The translations under genes were made by a program, and so were the position numbers. Under the pieces are notes generated by a model, which was not told where the DNA came from, searched no databases, and worked only from the letters and a program-made list of their open reading frames with translations. A stretch of DNA of 64,000 nt from Helicobacter sp. MIT 99-5507 (GTDB lineage Bacteria; Campylobacterota; Campylobacteria; Campylobacterales; Helicobacteraceae): assembly GCF_003364295.1 (NCBI RefSeq), contig NZ_NXLO01000004.1, positions 62,001-126,000 on the forward strand. Direction: 5' to 3'. Below are positions 56,674 to 64,000 of this stretch, piece after piece (the stretch's first letter is position 1; each line of letters begins with the position of its first letter).

Positions 56674-58017
56674 TTAGATTAGAATCTTTGTTTGCGGGTA
56701 TTGTATATGGCTTTTTTTCTGCCTTAGCATCATACTAATAGAAAAAGCAAAAATTCCAACTTTTCCACTTAGCATTAAAATGATAATAATACTTTTCCCA
56801 AAATCACTAAAATGTGCCGAAAGACTTAAGATTCCGCCATCTCCCATAGACAATCCCACGGTGCCAAATGCTGAGCATACCTCAAAAAGCAATGCTAAAA
56901 ACCCACGCGCTCCGCCATCTTCAAATAAACATAGAGTTAGAAGCATGATTGTAATATACGCACTTGCAAGCACCATCACAACAAATGCCTTGCTGATACT
57001 TTGGAAATCTATTGTGCGTGAAAACACCTTTGTTTGTGCAGAACCACGAATCATTGCATATACATGCAAGAAAATAATTGCAATGGTAGTAACCTTTATA
57101 CCGCCAGCTGTTCCACCGGGTGCTCCACCTATAACCATAAAAATTGAGCTAAAAAATAATGTTGGATCTTGCAAAAGGCTAAGATCAAGCGTATTAAAGC
57201 CTGAAGTGCGGTAATTTACTGCAGCAAAATATGAGCTAAGAATCTTATATTGTAGCGGAAGTTCGCCAATACTCTTTGGATTATTGTATTCAAGCAAAAA
57301 TACAGACAGAAAGGCACTAAGTAACAAAATTGCAGTCATAATAAAAACGATTTTAGAATGGATAGAAAAGCCATTAGTGTGTTTTTTTAGCACTAAATGT
57401 GTTTCAATTAGCACAAAATAGCCGAGCCCACCAATAATAATAAGCATGGTGATTACCAGGTTTATCACAAGATCATCGCGATATGGCATAAGCCCTTCAG
57501 AAAGAATTGAGAATCCAGCATTATTAAAAGCTGAAATACTATGAAATATCCCTTGCCAAAGTGCTTCTTCTATAGACATATCAAGCATAAAACGCATAGT
57601 AAGGATTACTGCACCAATACCCTCAATGCTAAAAGCCATAATAAACATTTTCTTTAAAAACTCGCTAATGCCTTCAGTAGTTGGATATGCGAGATTTTCT
57701 TTTAGTGTTAAGACGTTTGAGTGATTTATATTTTTACGAAAAAGTATATAAAGTATGCTCCAAAGGCTCATATACCCAAGTCCGCCAAGCTGAATAAGGC
57801 ACAAAATCAAAAGCTGTCCGGTAAATGTAAAATCAATAGCACTAGATTTTACAATAAGCCCTGTTACACTTAGCGCACTTGATGTAGTAAATAGTGCATC
57901 AATAAAACGCATCTGCCCATTATGCATAGATGGAAGCATTAGTGCAAATGCGCATATAAGAGCAATGATTATATATCCAATAAGCAGGATTCTTGCATTT
58001 TTTGTATCTATGAACAT
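56674..58017 (-). CDS. ktrB: KtrB/TrkH-family potassium channel subunit
   Basis: A 447-residue polytopic protein with four repeated membrane-pore-membrane units. Selectivity-type Gly residues occur in TTSSALSVTGLIVKSSAIDF, FHSISAFNNAGFSI, SSYFAAVNYRTSGFNTLDL and FEVCSAFGTVGLSMGDGG, as expected for TrkH/KtrB. It takes up K+ (often Na+-coupled) with the KtrA gene product. It is the promoter-proximal gene of the pair, reading away from adk. Confidence 0.93.
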   Translation of the reverse strand: MFIDTKNARILLIGYIIIALICAFALMLPSMHNGQMRFIDALFTTSSALSVTGLIVKSSAIDFTFTGQLLILCLIQLGGLGYMSLWSILYILFRKNINHSNVLTLKENLAYPTTEGISEFLKKMFIMAFSIEGIGAVILTMRFMLDMSIEEALWQGIFHSISAFNNAGFSILSEGLMPYRDDLVINLVITMLIIIGGLGYFVLIETHLVLKKHTNGFSIHSKIVFIMTAILLLSAFLSVFLLEYNNPKSIGELPLQYKILSSYFAAVNYRTSGFNTLDLSLLQDPTLFFSSIFMVIGGAPGGTAGGIKVTTIAIIFLHVYAMIRGSAQTKVFSRTIDFQSISKAFVVMVLASAYITIMLLTLCLFEDGGARGFLALLFEVCSAFGTVGLSMGDGGILSLSAHFSDFGKSIIIILMLSGKVGIFAFSISMMLRQKKSHIQYPQTKILI

Positions 58018-58322
58018 TAAACTTTAGCAAACCTTTTTTAAAAGTTGCGAATTATACAGAAAATTATAATTATAAGCCAAATTACATAAAATGCAATAAA
58101 GCTTAAACAAACAATCTTTAAATATATAAATTATATTTAGTTACCCAATTTATTTTTTAAAAATTCTGCATTCTAAAACACCAAAGTTTAAAATATTATT
58201 AGAATAAATATTTTGTATTTAAAGAAGTAAAAAATATATATAAAGATTATTAAAATTATATATTTATTTAATTTTAATGCCATTTTATTTAAAATTGCAG
58301 ACTTTATTTTTGAGGGAATACA
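58018..58322. other. Divergent promoter region between ktrB and adk
   Basis: About 305 bases of very AT-rich DNA between the divergent ktrB and adk genes. I see no gene, tRNA or long repeat. Several TATAAT-like stretches occur, so promoters for both directions are likely here, but I cannot single one out. GAGG just before the adk ATG is its ribosome binding site. It is also the right edge of the accessory region. Confidence 0.5.
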
Positions 58323-58895
58323 ATGAAAAAATTATTTTTAATCATAGGGGCGCCAGGAAGTGGCAAAACTACTGATGCGCAAAATATTGCAAATAATAAT
58401 AGCGATTTAATAGTGCATCGTTCAACTGGAGATTTATTAAGAGAAGAGATTGCAAAAGAAAGTGAGCTTGGAAAAACTATAGATAAATATATATCTAGAG
58501 GGAATCTTGTTCCATTAGAAATTGTTGCAAATACAATTCTTGGTGCAATAAAAAGTGCATCAAAAGATGTAGTGCTAATAGATGGTTATCCACGAAGTGT
58601 AGAGCAAATGCATGCATTAGATGATATGTTGAAATCTCAAGATGATGTAAAACTAATTAGTGTAATTGAAGTAGTCGTAAGTGAGCATACTGCAAGTGAT
58701 AGAGTTTTAGGAAGAGCTAGAGGAAGTGATGATAATATAGAAGTATTTAAAAATAGAATGAAAGTTTATATAGAGCCACTAAAACAAATACAAGATTTTT
58801 ACACTAAAATGGGAATCTTAAAAAAGATTGATGGCGAGAGAAGTATAGAAGATATTGTAAATGAAATGGAATCTTTTATAAAAAGTAAAATTTAA
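58323..58895 (+). CDS. adk: Adenylate kinase
   Basis: A 190-residue P-loop kinase: [12 protein letters not shown] (about 9-20), [10 protein letters not shown], and IDGYPRS near 85. The LID is short ([12 protein letters not shown]) without the zinc Cys residues, as is usual for this lineage. It equilibrates AMP, ADP and ATP. From memory it directly follows aspS in H. pylori, whereas here 11.7 kb lies between. Confidence 0.95.
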   Translation: MKKLFLIIGAPGSGKTTDAQNIANNNSDLIVHRSTGDLLREEIAKESELGKTIDKYISRGNLVPLEIVANTILGAIKSASKDVVLIDGYPRSVEQMHALDDMLKSQDDVKLISVIEVVVSEHTASDRVLGRARGSDDNIEVFKNRMKVYIEPLKQIQDFYTKMGILKKIDGERSIEDIVNEMESFIKSKI

Positions 58896-58905
58896 GGATA
58901 ATGAT

Positions 58906-59424
58906 ATGAATTTAGATAAGATTGGATATGGAAGCAAGGATTCTGTAAATGCAGTAATAGAGATACCTTATGGCTCAAATGTAAAATATGAGATTGATAA
59001 AGAAAGCGGAGCAGTATTTGTGGATAGGATTATGTATAGTGCTGTGTATTATCCAGCAAATTACGGCTTTATTCCAAATACACTTGCAGATGATGGCGAT
59101 CCACTTGATATTTTGGTATTAAATCAATATCCATTGCAAGCAGGTAGTGTTATTAAATGTAGATTAATAGGCGTGCTTATAATGGAAGATGAAAGCGGAA
59201 TGGATGAGAAGATTCTAGCACTTCCACTTGATAAAGTCGATCCAAGCTATTCAAATATTAAAAGCATTGATGATTTATCAGAACTCACTCTTGCTAGAAT
59301 TAAAAACTTTTTTGAGACATATAAAATGCTAGAAAATGATAAATGGGTGAAAATCAAAAAATATGAAGATAAAAATAAAGCATATGAGATTCTAGAATCT
59401 TGTATTAAAAAATACAAAAGCTAA
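58906..59424 (+). CDS. ppa: Inorganic pyrophosphatase
   Basis: A 172-residue family I enzyme. It has IPYGSNVKYEIDKESGAVFV and DGDPLDILVL (about 65-74), the Mg-binding Asp cluster typical of Ppa. It hydrolyses pyrophosphate and drives biosynthetic reactions. It follows adk by 10 bases and precedes dnaB by 3, forming one operon. Confidence 0.95.
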   Translation: MNLDKIGYGSKDSVNAVIEIPYGSNVKYEIDKESGAVFVDRIMYSAVYYPANYGFIPNTLADDGDPLDILVLNQYPLQAGSVIKCRLIGVLIMEDESGMDEKILALPLDKVDPSYSNIKSIDDLSELTLARIKNFFETYKMLENDKWVKIKKYEDKNKAYEILESCIKKYKS

Positions 59425-59427
59425 TAT

Positions 59428-60837
59428 ATGCAGGAGTTATACAATCTTGCGATAGAACGTTCTATACTTGCTGCTTTTTTGTATGACCCTATTATATTTA
59501 AAGATTATGAAGAGCAGCTAGAATCTAGTGATTTTAGCCATAAAAATCATAGTGAAATTTTTATGGCTATGAAAGAGCTAAATCACCTTGATTTGCCAAT
59601 AGCTGAAGATTTTATACGAAAAAAAGTATCCTCAAATATAGATGATGATATGTTTGAGATACTATCTACTCCTCCCATCGTAGATATTCAATCTTATATA
59701 AAAGAGTTAAAAGATTTATCTCTAAAGCGAAAATTAAGCCATTTGGCAAATGTGATACACGAAAATAGCTTAAAAAAAGATTTGTCTTCAATTGAGATTA
59801 TAAATAAAGTTGAAAGTGAGATATTTAAACTTCAAGGAAGCCATCATAATAAAGAATTTAGAGGTTTTAGTGATGTAATATCATCTGTAGTAGCTAATGT
59901 AAAAGAAAAAAAAGAACTTGGAAATTCAGTTTTAATTGGCACTGATACGGGATTTGGCGAATTAAACAAGATGACAACTGGATTTAATAAAGGAGAGTTG
60001 ATTATTATTGCTGCGCGTCCTGCTATGGGGAAAACTGCACTTGCATTAAATATGATAATACCAACGCTTAAAGCTGGGAAGGGGGTTGCTTTTTTTAGTC
60101 TTGAGATGGATGCAGAACAGCTTGTCTCAAGAGTAATGTCTTTTATGTGTAGAATCCCACTTCAAAGATTGCGAATTGGAGACCTTGATGATAAAGAATG
60201 GCAATATTTTTATGATAAATGCAATGAATATTCATCATGGAAATTTTATATTGATGATACAGGCGGGATAAATATAACCCATTTGCGAAGCAAACTAAGA
60301 AAACTAAAGCTAAAAGATCCAAGTCTATCGCTTATAGTTATAGATTATTTACAGATTATGAGTGGGATAAATAATAAAGATAGGCACTTAGAAGTTGCAG
60401 AAATATCTAGGGGATTAAAGATTCTAGCACGCGAGCTTGAAGTGCCAATAATTGCCTTAAGTCAGCTAAATAGAAGTCTAGAGAGTAGAGGTGATAGACG
60501 ACCAACTCTAAGTGATTTAAGAGAATCTGGCTCAATAGAACAAGATGCAGATATTATTTTGTTTATTTATCGAGATTCTTATTATAAGAGAAAAGATGCA
60601 AAAGAAAATATAGAGCGAGCAAAAAAAGAAGGAAAAGGAACTCCAAAAGTAGAGATTCCAACAGAACAAGAAGTAGAAGAAGTTGAAATTATTATTGGCA
60701 AACATAGAAATGGTCCAATTGGCACGATAAAAGTGCTTTTTCATACAATTTATACTTATTTTGCAAATATTGATAAAAATGAAATAGAATATCAAAATAC
60801 AAAAGTTGAGGATGAAGTAGATTTGATGCCAATATGA
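59428..60837 (+). CDS. dnaB: Replicative DNA helicase
   Basis: A 469-residue hexameric helicase with an N-terminal DnaB domain (from NLAIERSILAAFL) and a RecA-like C-terminal domain with Walker A ARPAMGKTALALNMI near 200, SLEMDAEQLVSRVMS, Walker B LIVIDYLQIMSG and LSQLNRSLESRGDRRP. It unwinds the replication fork with primase. Start ATG 59428 is 3 bases after ppa. A charged tail ends in VDLMPI. Confidence 0.96.
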   Translation: MQELYNLAIERSILAAFLYDPIIFKDYEEQLESSDFSHKNHSEIFMAMKELNHLDLPIAEDFIRKKVSSNIDDDMFEILSTPPIVDIQSYIKELKDLSLKRKLSHLANVIHENSLKKDLSSIEIINKVESEIFKLQGSHHNKEFRGFSDVISSVVANVKEKKELGNSVLIGTDTGFGELNKMTTGFNKGELIIIAARPAMGKTALALNMIIPTLKAGKGVAFFSLEMDAEQLVSRVMSFMCRIPLQRLRIGDLDDKEWQYFYDKCNEYSSWKFYIDDTGGINITHLRSKLRKLKLKDPSLSLIVIDYLQIMSGINNKDRHLEVAEISRGLKILARELEVPIIALSQLNRSLESRGDRRPTLSDLRESGSIEQDADIILFIYRDSYYKRKDAKENIERAKKEGKGTPKVEIPTEQEVEEVEIIIGKHRNGPIGTIKVLFHTIYTYFANIDKNEIEYQNTKVEDEVDLMPI

Positions 60838-60846
60838 GGAGGTTTA

Positions 60847-62088
60847 ATGAGTTCTAATAAATATTTAAATATATTTTTTACATTTATTGTTGGGTTGTTT
60901 TTACTTACAAGTGCATTTCGACCAAGTGTGCAAATAGTAAGTATCATACTAGCTCTTTTTCTTTTGTATTATTATTTTTACTTCAAAGCTACAAAAAAAG
61001 GAAATATTTTTTCTCTAAATAAAAATGAAAAGCTATTATCTATAAGTTTAGTTTTGATGTTTGCAAGTATTTTGCCGCCATTGCTTACAAATAACTCTCT
61101 TTCAGTCGGCTTTAGAGAGCTTGATATTCCATCTAAATATTTATTGTTTGCATTGATTGCATTGCTATTATTTAAGCTAAAACCAAGAATCTCTAGTGAT
61201 ATTTTGATGTATCTTATTGGTATTTCTGGTTTTATTTTTGGCTTGATTGCTATTTTTCATATTTTTATCTTTCCACAAATGTTATATCATGGTAGATTTA
61301 CTGGCTATAGCGGTATTAATGAACTTGGCTTTATGTGCGGTGTTATTAGCGTCATTAATATATCTTTAGCACTATATCGCAAGAATAAATTATTTTTCTT
61401 AAGTGCTGGTTTATTGTCATTTATAGGAGTTGTTGGCACTGGGCTTAGAGGTTCTGTGTTAGCTGTTTTTTGTAGTCTTTTTGTTATTTTTTTGGTTTAT
61501 TGTTTTTATAATAGAAGTTTGTTAGTGTTTGCGATGAAAACATTGATATTTATTGCTATTTCATTTTTTGTTATTTCCTATGTTGTTTATGATAGCTTGC
61601 CAACTGATAGGATAAGTTATACAAAAGATGAGTTAGATTCTATTAGTAAAGGCGATTATAATACTTCAATTGGCCTTAGATTGGTGATGTATAAAGAAGC
61701 ATTGGCAATATTTTCACTTTCACCTATCATAGGAATGAGTGCGAAAAGTCAACATGATAATGCAGAAAAAATAGCAAATATAAGTGGATTTGATCATATC
61801 ATAGAGGCAGCAAAAAGTGGTCCGGTATTTGGTAAGAAACATAATGATATGTTAAATATATTAGCAACCAGAGGGCTTATAGGCTTTGCTAGTTTGGTGT
61901 TATTTTATTTTGCTATGACAAAGATGATTTTATTATCAAATAATAGCTCTATTCGTATAGTAGGGGGGGGCGGAATTTTATATTGCTTATTTGCAGGACT
62001 AAGTGGCGATCCTCTAAGTGGTCATACAGAATCTACATTTCTTTTACTTCTATTATTGTTTATATTCAATACGGAATCTTACGATTAA
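60847..62088 (+). CDS. O-antigen ligase/polymerase family protein with a G8 tract, in frame
   Basis: A 413-residue polytopic protein with about 10-12 membrane helices and a large periplasmic loop (about 255-340). A Wzy_C-type core is seen in SIGLRLVMYKEALAI and FGKKHNDMLNILATRG with the His near 338. It would join or polymerise O-antigen on lipid A-core or another acceptor. GAGGAGG lies just before the ATG at 60847. A run of eight Gs (61963-61970) codes Gly residues in GGGGILY; at 8 the frame is intact (ON), and 9 Gs would replace the last 40 residues. Confidence 0.85.
   Translation: MSSNKYLNIFFTFIVGLFLLTSAFRPSVQIVSIILALFLLYYYFYFKATKKGNIFSLNKNEKLLSISLVLMFASILPPLLTNNSLSVGFRELDIPSKYLLFALIALLLFKLKPRISSDILMYLIGISGFIFGLIAIFHIFIFPQMLYHGRFTGYSGINELGFMCGVISVINISLALYRKNKLFFLSAGLLSFIGVVGTGLRGSVLAVFCSLFVIFLVYCFYNRSLLVFAMKTLIFIAISFFVISYVVYDSLPTDRISYTKDELDSISKGDYNTSIGLRLVMYKEALAIFSLSPIIGMSAKSQHDNAEKIANISGFDHIIEAAKSGPVFGKKHNDMLNILATRGLIGFASLVLFYFAMTKMILLSNNSSIRIVGGGGILYCLFAGLSGDPLSGHTESTFLLLLLLFIFNTESYD
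61963..61970 (+). repeat. G8 homopolymer (contingency tract) in the O-antigen ligase-like gene
   Basis: Eight Gs within GTA-GGG-GGG-GGC, about codon 373 of 413. It is the only one of three G tracts in the window that is in the open register. Confidence 0.85.
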
Positions 62089-62125
62089 ATAATCACCTTT
62101 TACAATCATCTCAATTATCTAATAG

Positions 62126-62152
62126 ATTCTGCCTTTTTTACTGGGGCAGAAT
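62126..62152 (+). promoter_or_regulatory. Inverted repeat covering the ribosome-binding region before 62153
   Basis: ATTCTGCC (62126-62133) and GGCAGAAT (62145-62152) are exact inverted copies with an 11-base spacer, and the right arm ends directly at the ATG. The G-rich GGGGCAG is the only candidate ribosome binding site, so a folded leader could hide it. It could also be a terminator of the upstream gene, but no T run follows. Confidence 0.5.
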
Positions 62153-63556
62153 ATGAGAATCCTCGCACGCAATAATGAATTGCTCACTATTTTATTATTT
62201 TGTATTGGAATATTTTTATATGGACTTGGCTTAAGTAAAATCACAGAAAATGGCTCTCTTAGCTCCCAGAGCTTTTTTATTGTCGGTGGTTTGGTATTTA
62301 TTTTATATCATTATAAGAGATTTAATATCACCGATTTTAAGAATCTTTTAATTCCAATTATTACATTTTCTATCGTTTTTATACTAGGAATCCTTACATA
62401 TTTTGATGATGTTATAAAACATTCTTTCTCTAGTGTCTTAAAATCTGCAAATACACATATTTTGAAGTATTTTATTTTTTTCATATTGTGTTATTTTGTA
62501 GCCAAGTATATAAAGAAATCATTAGCACATTTATTCTTATTATTCTTTGCTTTTTTATGTTTATTTGAAGTATTTGCTATGATATTTTTAGGAATAAAAA
62601 ATGGTTTTTTGCACCATCCACTCAATGCCCCATTTTTCTTTAAGGCTGTATTTACATATAATATTTGGATATTAGCCCCATTAGCTATTAGTATAACTAG
62701 TATTGTTGTATTTAAAGGAAAATTTAAATTAATATCATTAATTCTTTTATCATTAAGTATTGCAGCGATGTTTGCAAATAGCGAGAGAAGTTTTATTGTA
62801 GCATTTTTGGTAATGATATTTATCCCATTAATATTTTGGCAATACAAATACAAAAAAATTATTATTTTTTTATTGCCATTTATATGGTTTATTAGCATAT
62901 TTGGAATCTATCATATCAGCAAAGACTTTCTGCCAAGATGGAATGTCGCTTATATGATGGATAATTTTATATCAGTTTGGAATACAAAGCCTATTGAAAT
63001 GGGTAAATACGATCCATCCTGCTTTGATAATAGTCTTTATTATGTGGATTGTTACGAAGAAAGCCTCAAAAATGGTAGAAGTCAAATACAATGGGAGCAT
63101 TCATCATTATCAAGAATAGCTATGTCAAAATCCACTTTTTTGGCATTTTTAGATAATCCATTTTTTCCTAAAACTATAGATGTTTTTGAAACTGGTTATT
63201 ATCTATATAAATATTACAACAATACAAATCACCAAAATAGAGCTTATATAAAAAATTTAGAACATGATGTAAATGGCTACAATCACCCTCATAATTATGC
63301 TATTAGCTTGCTTTTTGCTTATGGCTTATTTGGTTTTGCTAGCATTCTTGTATTTATTATATATATTTTATTTATGATGACTAGAGTTATTATAAATAGC
63401 AATAATCATATACAAAAATTTATAGCTTTATTTCTTTGTGTTTTTATTAGTGGTATATGCACACAAAGTATATTTGATGTATTTTATCCACTCATTCTTC
63501 AATCTATTTTTATTGTAATTGGCTTTGGCTTTGGCTTTTGTATGAGGAAGGATTGA
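62153..63556 (+). CDS. Second O-antigen ligase/polymerase-like membrane protein
   Basis: A 467-residue polytopic protein with about 11-12 membrane segments and a large periplasmic loop (about 265-400). NSERSFIVAFLVM resembles the Arg region of ligases. YNHPHNYAISLLFAYGLFG (near 380-400) is the WaaL-type motif with catalytic-type His. It may ligate O-antigen to lipid A-core, while the previous protein may polymerise it, or the reverse. The next gene, a glycosyltransferase, starts 1 base after its stop. Confidence 0.8.
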   Translation: MRILARNNELLTILLFCIGIFLYGLGLSKITENGSLSSQSFFIVGGLVFILYHYKRFNITDFKNLLIPIITFSIVFILGILTYFDDVIKHSFSSVLKSANTHILKYFIFFILCYFVAKYIKKSLAHLFLLFFAFLCLFEVFAMIFLGIKNGFLHHPLNAPFFFKAVFTYNIWILAPLAISITSIVVFKGKFKLISLILLSLSIAAMFANSERSFIVAFLVMIFIPLIFWQYKYKKIIIFLLPFIWFISIFGIYHISKDFLPRWNVAYMMDNFISVWNTKPIEMGKYDPSCFDNSLYYVDCYEESLKNGRSQIQWEHSSLSRIAMSKSTFLAFLDNPFFPKTIDVFETGYYLYKYYNNTNHQNRAYIKNLEHDVNGYNHPHNYAISLLFAYGLFGFASILVFIIYILFMMTRVIINSNNHIQKFIALFLCVFISGICTQSIFDVFYPLILQSIFIVIGFGFGFCMRKD

Positions 63557-63557
63557 T

Positions 63558-64000
63558 TTGAAAATTCTTCTCACAATAAATGATATTACGCTTACAGGCG
63601 GAACTGAAAGAGTTGTGACAAATCTTGCTAATGCATTATATGATATTGGATATGAGGTTTGTATCTTAAGTTTTTTTCGTGCAAATGATACACTTCCTTA
63701 TAAAATCAATGACAATATAGAGCTAATCTTTTGGTATAACTTATCTGAATCTAGCCATAGAGATAGATTTTTAAAATCTCGTATTCTAAAAATCTATTAC
63801 AAGAATCTGCACAAAATTATATTAAGCATTCAACTTCATAAAAGATATTTTGATTGTTTTGCAATTATTGCTAATTGTTCTATTTTTAGACCATTATTTA
63901 AAAATAAAAATACCATTTATATAAAGATAATGCATCTAAATTTTAGTGCATTTAATAAAAGAAATTCATATTTTGATGATATTGTCATTCTTTCATCACG
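63558..64000 (+). CDS. Glycosyltransferase family 4-type, N-terminal part (cut by window end)
   Basis: Starts at TTG 63558 with AAGGA upstream, and is open to the window end (147 codons visible). KILLTINDITLTGGTERVVT is the start of GT4-type transferases, including the GG-x-E-R donor-side loop; a Rossmann-like N-terminal half continues (YEVCILSFFR). It probably adds a sugar to the LPS core or O-chain with the ligase genes before it. The end and the catalytic donor domain are outside the window. Confidence 0.85.
   Translation, partial: MKILLTINDITLTGGTERVVTNLANALYDIGYEVCILSFFRANDTLPYKINDNIELIFWYNLSESSHRDRFLKSRILKIYYKNLHKIILSIQLHKRYFDCFAIIANCSIFRPLFKNKNTIYIKIMHLNFSAFNKRNSYFDDIVILSS

Noticed and set aside
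1-64000. tRNA, rRNA, CRISPR arrays, insertion sequences
   Set aside because: No cloverleaf-like sequence, rRNA segment, regularly spaced repeats, transposase or terminal inverted repeats were seen in the gaps; short or divergent ones could be missed by eye.

Overview
The window is AT-rich, densely coding DNA from a member of the Campylobacterota, most likely a Helicobacter and probably not H. pylori. The evidence is gene order and protein families: a GltX2-type glutamyl-tRNA synthetase followed by yggT and slt; the rpmH-rnpA-yidD-yidC-jag-mnmE block; ligA-cheV-aspS; the gmhB-hldD-hldE-gmhA heptose block; futalosine-pathway mqnA; and G-tract contingency loci. From memory, several of these orders match H. 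pylori or C. jejuni. In H. pylori, however, aspS is followed directly by adk, whereas here about 11.7 kb of extra DNA lies between them.

Layout. 1-5678 (+): fbp end, a small four-Cys protein, metG, a MurF-N-like protein, cstA and its small partner. 6007-11192 (-): mqnA, a SurA-like chaperone, a tRNA-dihydrouridine synthase, a membrane protein, a DksA-type protein, rlmH, accD. 11324-22978 (mostly +): recO, a thioesterase (-), galE, a WecA-like transferase, a Spy-like periplasmic protein with a two-component system, a FIST-PAS-PAS-HD-GYP protein, gltX2, yggT, slt. 22979-29063 (-): mnmE through rpmH, then a biotin carboxylase. 29172-31113: uppP and a glycosyltransferase switched off by a G9 tract. 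31270-46662 (+ except ligA): nrdB, an amidohydrolase, pcm, a prepilin peptidase, an LptF/G permease, ADP-heptose synthesis, small envelope proteins, ligA, cheV, aspS.

46663-58322 is the accessory region. It holds a minus-strand cassette (carbamoyltransferase, SGNH-type membrane protein, SxtJ family, DUF5989) whose carbamoyltransferase is off at a G9 tract. Next to it lie the ruins of a pstS-pstC-pstA-pstB-response regulator-histidine kinase operon with many stops, frameshifts and deletions, and then an intact KtrAB-type potassium uptake pair. From 58323 to the end: adk, ppa, dnaB, two O-antigen ligase/polymerase-like proteins (the first with an in-frame G8 tract) and the start of a glycosyltransferase.

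How it fits together: much of the window builds or edits the envelope (ADP-heptose, undecaprenyl carriers, O-antigen ligation, lytic transglycosylase, YidC insertion), and three surface-modification genes carry G tracts that are open only at 8 (or 11) Gs. The heptamer AGATTCT/AGAATCT is strikingly frequent on both strands and sometimes forms inverted pairs at gene ends, like uptake-signal terminators in other bacteria. I saw no rRNA, tRNA, CRISPR array or insertion sequence. All assignments are by reading; nothing was searched.
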